NCBI GenBank assembly: GCA_038240335.1
Contig: JBBSDV010000075.1
Span: 1-14,452, forward strand
DNA: 14,452 nucleotides
Source of the DNA: JBBSDV01 sp038240335
Lineage (GTDB): Bacteria; Chloroflexota; Dehalococcoidia; DSTF01; JACRBR01
Direction of reading: 5' to 3'
Below, piece after piece: positions 7,732 through 14,452 of this stretch. Position numbers and translations under genes: made by a program. Position 1 is the first letter of the stretch. Each line of letters opens with the position of its first letter. The notes beneath the pieces were generated by a model that had not been told where the DNA came from, ran no database searches, and saw nothing but the letters and a program-made list of their open reading frames with translations.

Positions 7732-8373
7732 ATGACCGACATAGGACGCACGCTCGACACAATCATGGAGCGCGTACGCGCGGAGTTCGCATCGAAGAAC
7801 ATCGCGCGGGAACAGGCGTTGCCCTTATGCCGCGACGCGATTCGCTTCTCCGCCAACGCGATCCGCGCCGTCCATCGCGACGATTTCGCCACCGCCGCCG
7901 ATCTCGCCGCCAAGGCGCGTGCCAAGCTCGCGGAGGCGAAATCAAGCCTCGCGGAGCACCGCGACATCTATCATGCCGGCTTCGTCCACGACTCGCAGAA
8001 GGAATACGCCGAAGCCTCGATCACGCTGGCCTTGATCTCGGGCGCCGAGCTGCCCACGCCGGACGCCCTCGATGTCGAGCTACCGGCATACCTCAACGGC
8101 ATGGGCGAGGCGGTCGGCGAGCTCCGCCGGCACCTCCTCGACACGCTGCGCACCGGGGATGTCGCCCGCTGCGAGGAGTGGCTGCGCGCGATGGACGAGA
8201 TGTACGCCGTCCTCGTCACCGTCGACTACCCGGACGCGATGACCGGCGGCTTGCGGCGCACCACCGATGCCGTGCGTGGCATCCTCGAGAAGACGCGCGG
8301 CGACCTTACCCTCTCGGTACAGCAGCGCCGGCTCGAACAGCGGCTCGCCGAGTTCGGAAGCAAGCTCGACTAA
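7732..8373 (+). CDS. Translin/TRAX superfamily protein
   Basis: A 213-residue, almost entirely helical protein with the translin (PF01997) pattern: FVHDSQKEYAEA (84-95), YLNGMGEAVGELRR (120-133), and TGGLRRTTD...ILEKTRGDLTL near the C-terminus. Eukaryotic translin binds single-stranded nucleic acid and with TRAX forms the C3PO RNase; archaeal homologues form similar octamers. TRAX catalysis uses acidic residues in the KExxE and GxxDxxGE regions. Here E91 and E94 in KEYAEA and E126 and E130 in GEAVGE are acidic, so RNase activity is possible but unproven. Length is near that of human translin (228 residues). The gene stands alone, divergent from the phosphoesterase and convergent with the VTT gene, and has no Shine-Dalgarno; initiation at ATG 7732 is probably leaderless. 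Translin homologues are scarce in bacteria, which supports a Chloroflexota-like host. Confidence 0.85.
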   Translation: MTDIGRTLDTIMERVRAEFASKNIAREQALPLCRDAIRFSANAIRAVHRDDFATAADLAAKARAKLAEAKSSLAEHRDIYHAGFVHDSQKEYAEASITLALISGAELPTPDALDVELPAYLNGMGEAVGELRRHLLDTLRTGDVARCEEWLRAMDEMYAVLVTVDYPDAMTGGLRRTTDAVRGILEKTRGDLTLSVQQRRLEQRLAEFGSKLD

Positions 8374-8427
8374 CCGCCGGCGGCTGAATGTGAAAACGTC
8401 GATGCTACTGCGCGTGTGCGTTATCCG

Positions 8428-9036
8428 CTACGGCGCGGCCGGCGACATATCGTGCCGTTTGCCGCCTGTCATCCGGCGTAGCCAGCTCGCCCACGGCAGC
8501 AGGTAGAGCGCGACGATGCTCAGCACCCCCGCGATCTGGATCGCGATGCCGAGCGGCGAGAACGAGCCACGAAACGCGGCGCCGAGGTCATCGATTGATC
8601 GGCTCGCTGTCCATATCCACAGCGTGTTTGCGATCATCCGCGATGCCAGGAACCCACCGACGACGGGAACGAGGTTGACCTCCGCGACCCCCGCGGCGAC
8701 GAACAGATTGTTCGTGGGCAGCGGCGTCAGCGCGTAGACGAACACAATCGGCGTGAGCCACCGCTGATGGTCGTTCAGGAAGCCGCCGAGTTCGTCGATG
8801 TCGCCCCGTTTGCCCCGCAGGAAGCGCCGGCCAGCCCCGCCGCTGCCCTTGGCCAGCAGCAGTCGTCCCGCGGCCGAAGCGATCGTGCCGGCGATGACGA
8901 GCGGCAGCAGCGGCAGGTCGAACTGAATGTAGAAGAACGACAGAACGATCCACGTCGACGGCGTGAACGCCGGCACGAGATTGACAACGAACGCCAACGC
9001 CGTCGCCGCCGCAATCCAGAGCAATGCCTCCGCCAT
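8428..9036 (-). CDS. DedA/VTT-domain-like integral membrane protein
   Basis: A 202-residue protein with about five hydrophobic segments: roughly residues 4-24, 28-60 (two half-helices), 93-118, 120-142 and 158-182. The second segment has FTPSTWIVLSFFYI, and the third ends TPLPTNNLFVAAG, which resembles the re-entrant Px..N/R..AG element of DedA/SNARE-associated (VTT) proteins; ASAAGRLLLAKGSGGAGRRFL resembles the cytoplasmic loop after the first re-entrant helix. DedA-family members act as lipid scramblases or carriers, for example of undecaprenyl phosphate; that function here is inference from weak motifs. The tail is basic and probably cytoplasmic. The start ATG 9036 is preceded by TACGAT and 6 bases. 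It lies downstream of the ABC-F gene on the same strand after 175 bases. Confidence 0.65.
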   Translation of the reverse strand: MAEALLWIAAATALAFVVNLVPAFTPSTWIVLSFFYIQFDLPLLPLVIAGTIASAAGRLLLAKGSGGAGRRFLRGKRGDIDELGGFLNDHQRWLTPIVFVYALTPLPTNNLFVAAGVAEVNLVPVVGGFLASRMIANTLWIWTASRSIDDLGAAFRGSFSPLGIAIQIAGVLSIVALYLLPWASWLRRMTGGKRHDMSPAAP

Positions 9037-9042
9037 GTCTCA

Positions 9043-9048
9043 ATCGTA
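9043..9048 (-). promoter_or_regulatory. Candidate -10 element of a leaderless promoter (VTT gene)
   Basis: On the minus strand TACGAT is followed by 6 bases and the ATG at 9036. The nine bases CGCTACGAT and the 6-base spacing are identical to those before the aminotransferase gene, although the flanking sequences differ. No Shine-Dalgarno and no heptad array are seen here. Confidence 0.5.
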
Positions 9049-9128
9049 GCGTCGGCGGCGTGGCGCTCGCGCGGAGAATGTCGTGCCCGACCGTTCGATT
9101 CGGTGACAATTGCTGCGGAGCGAGACTC

Positions 9129-9162
9129 GCGATCGTTCGCTCAACTGCAAGAGCGATCGTTC
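9129..9162. repeat. Direct repeat and weak hairpin between ABC-F and VTT genes
   Basis: GCGATCGTTC occurs at 9129-9138 and again at 9153-9162. TCGCTC (9137-9142) and GAGCGA (9151-9156) can pair with an 8-base loop; two more pairs follow after a mismatch. It has no U-tract on either strand, so it is not a convincing terminator for the ABC-F gene. It may be an operator or chance structure. Confidence 0.3.
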
Positions 9163-9211
9163 ACGACGGCATGTCGCGCCAGCGCCGACGCAGAGCGCCC
9201 GGCGGCGCGCC

Positions 9212-11101
9212 TCAGTTCTCCGCGAGCCAGCGCGCGTAGAGCTTCTCGATCCGCGATCGCTGCTCGTCGAGCAGCTTCGCAGCCCGCGTTCCTTCGCGAT
9301 GATCACCGCGGCTGAACGCATCGGCGACACGCCGTTCGAGCGCCGTCGCTTCCCGCTCCCCTGCCTCGATCCTTGCCTGCGTATCCGAGACAGTGGCCGT
9401 GGCCGCCGCACCCGTCGCCCGCTGATCGCGCGCCGGCCGCTCCCGGTTCGCGCCACGAGTAGCGACGCGCGCCGTGGCGCGCGTTGCGGATGGGCGGCGC
9501 ATCGCCCAGTACTCCGAAAAGTTGCCGGTGTGCGAGACGAATCCGCCGTCGCGCACCTCGATCACGCGATCGGCGATCTTGTCGAGGAAGTAGCGATCGT
9601 GCGATACGACGAGGATCGTGCCCTTGAACTCCAAGAGCGCTTCCTCGATCGCCTCGCACGCAGGAATGTCGAGATGATTCGTCGGCTCGTCGAGGATCAG
9701 GAAGTCCGGCTGCTGCGTTATCAGCCGCGCCAGTTGCAGCCGGTTCCGCTCGCCGCCCGAGAGATCGCCGACGCGCTTCGACAGATCGTCGATGCCGAAC
9801 AGCAGCTGCCGGAGCACACCGAAGGCACGGTCGCGGCTGATGTCGCCGTCGCGGATCATTTCGCCAAGCACGGTGCGATCATCGTCGAGCACTTCCTGCT
9901 CCTGCGCGCAGTACCCAACGCGCAGGCTCGGCCCGACGCGCAGTGATGCGTGGTCCCATGCGCCGTCGCGGACGATCTCGCGCAGCAACGTCGTCTTGCC
10001 GCAGCCATTGGGCCCCAGAAGCACGACACGCTCGCCGCATGCGATTTCGAGCGACGCGTCCTCGAACAGGGTGCGCGGTCCGAACGCCTTGCTGTAGCCG
10101 CGGATCTGGAGCGCGATGTCAGCGCGGCTTCCCTCGCTCGTGAAGCTCATGCGGATCGGCGACGTCTCGGCCGTTGGCTTCTCGACCGCTTGCTCCTGTT
10201 CGCGCGCGAGCTGGGACTTTCTTGCGCGCAACCGTTTGCCCCACGCCGGATCGGCGGTGCGCCGCGCGAACTCCTCGAAGCGCTTCACCAACTCCTCGAG
10301 TTGCGTCAGCCGGCGCTGATTGACGACGTAATCCGCCTGCTGGTTCAGCTTCTCGCGCAGCAGCGTCTGCCGGTACGCCGAGTAGTTGCCGGCATACGTG
10401 CGCACAGCGCCATCCTCGAGATGCAGAATCGTGCGGGCGACGCGGTCGAGGAGGTAGCGGTTGTGCGAGACGATCAGCACAGCGCCCCGGAACTTCGAGA
10501 GAAAGCCTTCGAGCCACGTGATGCCGGCGAAGTCGAGATGGTTGCCCGGCTCATCGAGCACGAGCAGATCCGGCTCCGCGAGCAAAGCTTGGGTCAGCGA
10601 CAGTACGTTCTTCTCGCCGCCGGAGAGCGAGCCGACGAGCTGCTCGCCGCGGCCGGCGAGGCCGAGCGCATCGAGCATACCTGTCGCGCGGGCGCGCATC
10701 GTGTCGCCACCGGCGGCTTCATAGGCCTCACGGGCGACCTCGTACGCGTCGATAGCCGCGGCGATTCCGGCGCTCGGCGCGGCCGCCAGTTCGTCTTCAC
10801 GCACGCGGAACGCCGCGAGCGCCCGCGCGTTCGCGCCGAGGACCGTATCGAGCACTGTGGCGCCGTCGTCGTGCTCGACATGCTGCGGCACGTAGCCCAC
10901 CCGCAGCCCAGGCGCGCGCGTGATGGCACCGCCGCTCGCGTGCTCGTCGCCGATCAGGATGCGCACGATCGACGTCTTGCCGGCGCCGTTCGGCCCGATG
11001 AGCCCGATCTTGTCGCCGGCGTTGATCCGGAACGACGCATCGCTCAGCACCTCGCGGTGCCCGTAGTCCTTCTGCACGCTTTGGAATCGAATCAGTTCCA
11101 T
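9212..11101 (-). CDS. ABC-F family ATPase (Uup/EttA-like)
   Basis: A 629-residue soluble protein with two ABC domains and no membrane segment. Domain 1 has Walker A GPNGAGKT (36-43), signature LSGGE (159-163), Walker B ending DEPGNHLD (183-190) and SHNRY (212-216). Domain 2 has GPNGCGKT (363-370), LSGGE (447-451), DEPTNHLD (471-478) and SHDRY (500-504). Between them lies the charged interdomain linker (about 245-310) that in ABC-F proteins reaches the ribosomal P-site tRNA. The C-terminus is basic, then a predicted coiled coil (about 570-625), as in Uup. ABC-F proteins act on ribosomes to relieve stalling or protect from antibiotics; a specific role cannot be chosen. The first domain has DEPG where DEPT is usual. 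ATG 11101 is the only start, as an in-frame TAA is seven codons upstream. The leader contains a hairpin and a tiny overlapping open frame. Confidence 0.92.
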   Translation of the reverse strand: MELIRFQSVQKDYGHREVLSDASFRINAGDKIGLIGPNGAGKTSIVRILIGDEHASGGAITRAPGLRVGYVPQHVEHDDGATVLDTVLGANARALAAFRVREDELAAAPSAGIAAAIDAYEVAREAYEAAGGDTMRARATGMLDALGLAGRGEQLVGSLSGGEKNVLSLTQALLAEPDLLVLDEPGNHLDFAGITWLEGFLSKFRGAVLIVSHNRYLLDRVARTILHLEDGAVRTYAGNYSAYRQTLLREKLNQQADYVVNQRRLTQLEELVKRFEEFARRTADPAWGKRLRARKSQLAREQEQAVEKPTAETSPIRMSFTSEGSRADIALQIRGYSKAFGPRTLFEDASLEIACGERVVLLGPNGCGKTTLLREIVRDGAWDHASLRVGPSLRVGYCAQEQEVLDDDRTVLGEMIRDGDISRDRAFGVLRQLLFGIDDLSKRVGDLSGGERNRLQLARLITQQPDFLILDEPTNHLDIPACEAIEEALLEFKGTILVVSHDRYFLDKIADRVIEVRDGGFVSHTGNFSEYWAMRRPSATRATARVATRGANRERPARDQRATGAAATATVSDTQARIEAGEREATALERRVADAFSRGDHREGTRAAKLLDEQRSRIEKLYARWLAEN

Positions 11102-11140
11102 TTCTCTGTCATCACCGCCTTATCGGCGGCGATCCTCCTC
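11092..11140 (-). promoter_or_regulatory. ABC-F leader: Shine-Dalgarno, hairpin and 6-codon overlapping uORF
   Basis: On the minus strand AGGAGG (11139-11134) is the strongest ribosome binding sequence nearby but lies 32 bases before the ABC-F ATG. Between them CGCCGCC/GGCGGTG (11131-11125 with 11119-11113, loop GATAA) can fold into a 7-pair hairpin with one G-T pair. Directly after it ATG 11112 opens a frame encoding MTEKWN that stops at 11092, overlapping the ABC-F start at 11101 in another frame. Folding would bring AGGAGG close to the uORF start. Control of ABC-F translation by this leader is inference; short upstream frames regulate some antibiotic-resistance ABC-F genes. Confidence 0.35.
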
Positions 11141-11543
11141 GTGCCTCTCCGTGCGTAAACTGCCTCGATCGACCAACCGAAGGTCGTGCGACCGGCTGAA
11201 GACCTGACCCTTACAGCATCATGGGGCGGTTGGCGGACCAGCGCCCTCGCGGTGTGCTTGTCTCTTGGCGGTTCTTTGGCGTCGCGATGACGTTGCACGT
11301 GGCGGATCTCGACCTCGTGGTCTCACTCGCCGTGTCCGCTCGTGCGTACCCGGACGCTGAGTGTGGGATCAGAAGATTTTCGAGGGGCAACCCGGAACCG
11401 CCGGCAGTCGACGCGGCGACTGCGCTCCCGCCTTATCTCGCCATGTGATGCGAATCGAGAGGCCGCGTCACACGCCACTCCCTCACTAACCAACGTCCGC
11501 AAGCAACACAACTGTTGCTTCCTCACTACTGCGGCACAAACGA
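11141..11543. other. Non-coding interval between ABC-F leader and ftsH terminator
   Basis: About 400 bases without a convincing gene. A + strand frame at 11221-11448 (75 codons) has no ribosome binding site and no family-like sequence. A perfect 20-base palindromic hairpin lies at 11501-11520: AAGCAACA, loop CAAC, TGTTGCTT. It has no U-tract on either strand. Near 11169-11193, CGACC, GGTCG and CGACC are spaced so that alternative short hairpins can form. The ABC-F promoter is probably here, but I see no clear -35/-10 pair. Confidence 0.45.
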
Positions 11544-11573
11544 AAGAGGACTCCCCGAATGGGGAGTCCTCTT
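11544..11573 (-). terminator. Intrinsic terminator of ftsH
   Basis: A perfect 13-base-pair stem (AAGAGGACTCCCC with GGGGAGTCCTCTT) closes a 4-base loop, starting 22 bases after the ftsH stop. In the minus-strand transcript the stem ends in UU and is followed by UCGUUUG, a moderately U-rich tail; on the + strand the tail is not U-rich. This supports termination of ftsH before the ABC-F gene, which therefore needs its own promoter. Confidence 0.85.
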
Positions 11574-11595
11574 GCATCTCGGCTGTGCGCCGGGC

Positions 11596-13581
<1,986 letters not shown>

Positions 13582-13587
13582 GAGTTA

Positions 13588-13593
13588 AGCCTA
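13588..13593 (-). promoter_or_regulatory. TAnnnT hexamer 6 bases before ftsH ATG
   Basis: TAGGCT on the minus strand, followed by 6 bases and ATG 13581, repeats the spacing seen before the aminotransferase and VTT genes. It could give a leaderless ftsH transcript. The stronger TATACT at 13645 offers an ordinary promoter with a leader of about 55 bases, so this one may be secondary. Confidence 0.4.
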
Positions 13594-13639
13594 ACCGTTT
13601 CCCCGGAGACGACCATTCGGGGCTGGGGTGTTGTGGGCC

Positions 13640-13668
13640 AGTATAACAGAGCCCTATAAGGATGTAAC
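13640..13668 (-). promoter_or_regulatory. Candidate sigma-70-type promoter of ftsH
   Basis: On the minus strand TATACT (13645-13640) is the best -10 box in the window, matching TATAAT at 5 of 6. GTTACA (13668-13663), 4 of 6 to TTGACA, lies 17 bases upstream. Transcription would start near 13633, leaving a leader of about 50 bases before ATG 13581. Confidence 0.45.
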
Positions 13669-13710
13669 GCAATTCTGGGTACGAGCGTTCGCCGCCGCTT
13701 GACACTCCAC

Positions 13711-13758
13711 GGCGACAGGCTTCTCTGATCATACGTCGCCACGGCCCCGATCGATCGG
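13711..13758. repeat. Inverted repeats upstream of ftsH
   Basis: GGCGAC (13711-13716) and GTCGCC (13735-13740) form arms 18 bases apart, with TGATCA between them. Just beyond lies CCGATCGATCGG (13747-13758), a perfect 12-base palindrome. They sit 45 to 120 bases upstream of the candidate ftsH -35 box and downstream of the tautomerase gene. Operator function is possible but not shown. Confidence 0.3.
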
Positions 13759-13812
13759 ATCGGCGCCCACACGTAGCGTAATTCGCTCCACGACCCGCGG
13801 GCATAGGTGCAA

Positions 13813-13831
13813 ACCCGGTTCTTCTGCGGGT
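13813..13831 (-). terminator. Weak terminator-like hairpin after the tautomerase gene
   Basis: On the minus strand ACCCG, a 9-base loop and CGGGT form a short stem that begins within the stop codon and is followed by TTG. Five pairs with a brief U run is weak, so this is only a candidate. Confidence 0.3.
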
Positions 13832-14019
13832 CACTCGTCGTCCGACGCGAGCTTCCCGGCCTGCGCCCAGTTCTCCCGCTCGACGTCGTCGAAGATGACG
13901 ATCGTCGCCTCCGGCGTCGTGTGGGCGATGTTTGCGACGGCCTCCGTGATCGCCCGTGCCAACTCCTGCTTCTGCGCGTGCGTGCGGCCAGAAAACATCT
14001 CAATTCTCACGATGGGCAT
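13831..14019 (-). CDS. 4-oxalocrotonate tautomerase-like protein
   Basis: A 62-residue protein of normal length for the smallest tautomerase subunits, which assemble as hexamers in the cytoplasm. After removal of Met1 the catalytic base is Pro1 (PIVRIEMFSGR). It aligns without gaps to my memory of Pseudomonas 4-oxalocrotonate tautomerase: Arg11 is kept, Arg39 is replaced by Ile, and Phe50 by Trp. Loss of Arg39 argues against true 4-oxalocrotonate turnover and suggests a different keto-enol or hydrolytic substrate. The neighbours give no catabolic context. The start ATG 14019 has a good Shine-Dalgarno (AAGGAG, 7 bases away), the best in the window, and a heptad array lies directly upstream. 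It is divergent from rnhB and upstream of ftsH on the same strand, with 249 bases between. Confidence 0.88.
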   Translation of the reverse strand: MPIVRIEMFSGRTHAQKQELARAITEAVANIAHTTPEATIVIFDDVERENWAQAGKLASDDE

Positions 14020-14026
14020 AGTGGCG

Positions 14027-14032
14027 CTCCTT
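14027..14032 (-). promoter_or_regulatory. Ribosome binding site of the tautomerase gene
   Basis: AAGGAG on the minus strand, 7 bases before ATG 14019. It contrasts with the other monocistronic genes here, which lack such a site and have TAnnnT next to the start instead. It interrupts the last phase of the heptad array. Confidence 0.75.
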
Positions 14033-14034
14033 GG

Positions 14035-14090
14035 TGAAGTTCGCGGTTTGTCGTTGGTAGTTTGTAGTGTGGCGATCCCAAACGGTAGTT
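14035..14090 (-). repeat. AACTACN heptad array upstream of the tautomerase gene
   Basis: Read on the minus strand, units begin at 14069, 14062, 14055, 14048 and 14041 (CACTACA, AACTACC, AACGACA, AACCGCG, AACTTCA). A further AACTACC at 14090-14084 is exactly three units upstream, so the phase is kept over 56 bases, with two degenerate units between. The array ends 2 bases before the Shine-Dalgarno AAGGAG. It points toward the tautomerase gene, and is an inverted copy of the array at 14214-14262 that points toward rnhB. Confidence 0.75.
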
Positions 14091-14110
14091 CGATGCGGTA
14101 ATGCGCCTAG

Positions 14111-14175
14111 GAGTCGAGAGGAGGAGTGCGGGGGAAACCCCACACCCCAGCAAACCGCAGTGCTTCTCGACACTC
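14111..14175. repeat. GC-rich hairpin element between divergent heptad arrays
   Basis: The inner hairpin is GTGCGGGG, loop GAAA, CCCCACAC (14126-14145), with one C-A mismatch. Outer arms GAGTCGAGA (14111-14119) and TCTCGACACTC (14165-14175) pair with a 2-base bulge. TGCGG (14127-14131) can alternatively pair with CCGCA (14155-14159). The element lies centrally in the 262-base gap between the tautomerase and rnhB genes, flanked on both sides by inverted heptad arrays. It has no U-tract. It could be a REP- or MITE-like remnant or a structured element; I do not recognise it. Confidence 0.5.
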
Positions 14176-14213
14176 CCCGCCTGCATCTCCGCCCGCTTGC
14201 GACGTCCGTACGG

Positions 14214-14262
14214 AACTTTGAACTACAAACTACGAACCACCAACTTCCAACTACCAACTCCG
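14214..14262 (+). repeat. AACTACN heptad array upstream of rnhB
   Basis: Seven units in perfect phase begin at 14214, 14221, 14228, 14235, 14242, 14249 and 14256. All seven start with AAC; examples are AACTACA, AACTACG, AACCACC, AACTTCC and AACTACC. It is the cleanest of the arrays. It ends 6 bases before the TAGCAT hexamer of the rnhB promoter, so it fills the -35 and upstream region. The strand is almost free of G within the units. Confidence 0.85.
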
Positions 14263-14268
14263 ATGTGC

Positions 14269-14274
14269 TAGCAT
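14269..14274 (+). promoter_or_regulatory. Candidate extended -10 of a leaderless promoter (rnhB)
   Basis: TAGCAT is preceded by TGTGC, giving a TGnnTA-like extended -10 look, and is followed by 7 bases and the ATG at 14282. No Shine-Dalgarno is present. The spacing matches that before the translin gene. Confidence 0.5.
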
Positions 14275-14281
14275 CGCCCCG

Positions 14282-14452
14282 ATGGGCGTCTTCACGGCAG
14301 TGCCCACGCTCAACGCCGAAATCTCTGCATGGAAGCGGGGCTATCGGAACGTCGCCGGCGTCGATGAGGCCGGCTGCGGGCCGCTTGCCGGCCCCGTCGT
14401 CGCCGGCGCCGTGATCCTCGACCCGCAATTCGCCCAAACGTGGTGGTGCGAG
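14282..14452 (+). CDS. rnhB: Ribonuclease HII, N-terminal fragment
   Basis: The first 57 codons of a gene cut by the window end. RNase HII removes ribonucleotides from DNA and RNA primers in RNA-DNA hybrids using two metal ions. The diagnostic opening GVDEAGCGPLAGPVVAGAVI (26-45) has the first catalytic pair D28 and E29. The usual family form is DEaGRGPLAGPVV; here the arginine of the GRG motif, which contacts the RNA-DNA junction, is cysteine (C32). The preceding residues (AEISAWKRGYRNVAG) fit the normal N-terminus, which supports ATG 14282. The gene diverges from the tautomerase gene and has a heptad array and a TAnnnT hexamer immediately upstream. Confidence 0.93.
   Translation, partial: MGVFTAVPTLNAEISAWKRGYRNVAGVDEAGCGPLAGPVVAGAVILDPQFAQTWWCE

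Noticed and set aside
8374..8383. CCGCCGGCGG palindrome right after the translin stop as a terminator
   Set aside because: A 10-base self-complementary run has no loop and no U-tract follows; likely chance in GC-rich DNA.
9950..11158. Long open frame of 402 codons on the + strand, opposite the ABC-F gene
   Set aside because: It is exactly antisense to two well-conserved ABC domains; the translation has no family-like motif and is explained by GC-rich codon bias.
11221..11448. Possible small + strand gene of 75 codons between ABC-F and ftsH
   Set aside because: No Shine-Dalgarno, no TAnnnT before the ATG, no recognisable protein pattern.
13699..13704. Perfect TTGACA on the + strand upstream of ftsH
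   Set aside because: No -10 hexamer lies 15-19 bases downstream and no + strand gene follows before 14282.

Overview
The window is a high-GC bacterial chromosome segment carrying ten complete protein genes and two cut by its ends. Gene content suggests Chloroflexota, probably near Dehalococcoidia: a bacterial translin-family protein, an FtsH with a Chloroflexota-like N-terminus, and glycosyltransferases of a type common there. This placement is an inference from remembered family patterns, not a search.

Left part (1-6402, + strand): a glycan-assembly operon. A truncated unknown protein is followed by a GT2 glycosyltransferase, a GT4 glycosyltransferase, and two adjacent paralogous GT-B-type glycosyltransferases. 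Three of the four junctions are 4-base GTGA/ATGA overlaps; the fourth is a 16-base gap with a Shine-Dalgarno-like sequence before a GTG start. After 146 bases comes a PLP aminotransferase of the AHBA synthase/scyllo-inosose aminotransferase type. Together they suggest synthesis of a surface polysaccharide or glycolipid, possibly with an amino-sugar or amino-cyclitol; the product cannot be told from sequence.

Middle (6403-9036): a lipoprotein metallophosphoesterase (-) diverges from a translin-family gene (+), which converges on a DedA/VTT-like membrane protein (-). Right part (9212-14452): on the - strand a 4-oxalocrotonate-tautomerase-like enzyme, ftsH with a near-perfect terminator, and an ABC-F ATPase with an unusual leader. 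The start of rnhB (RNase HII) leaves the window on the + strand.

The most interesting signal is non-coding. Directly upstream of four genes (aminotransferase, translin, tautomerase, rnhB) lie degenerate tandem arrays with a 7-base period. Three follow the unit AACTACN, always read in the direction of the downstream gene; the fourth is a GC-rich variant near GACCTCC. Three of these genes, plus ftsH and the VTT gene, carry a TAnnnT hexamer exactly 6 or 7 bases before the ATG and no convincing Shine-Dalgarno, as expected of leaderless promoters. Heptad arrays feeding leaderless promoters may be an undescribed promoter architecture or a repeat family of this lineage.
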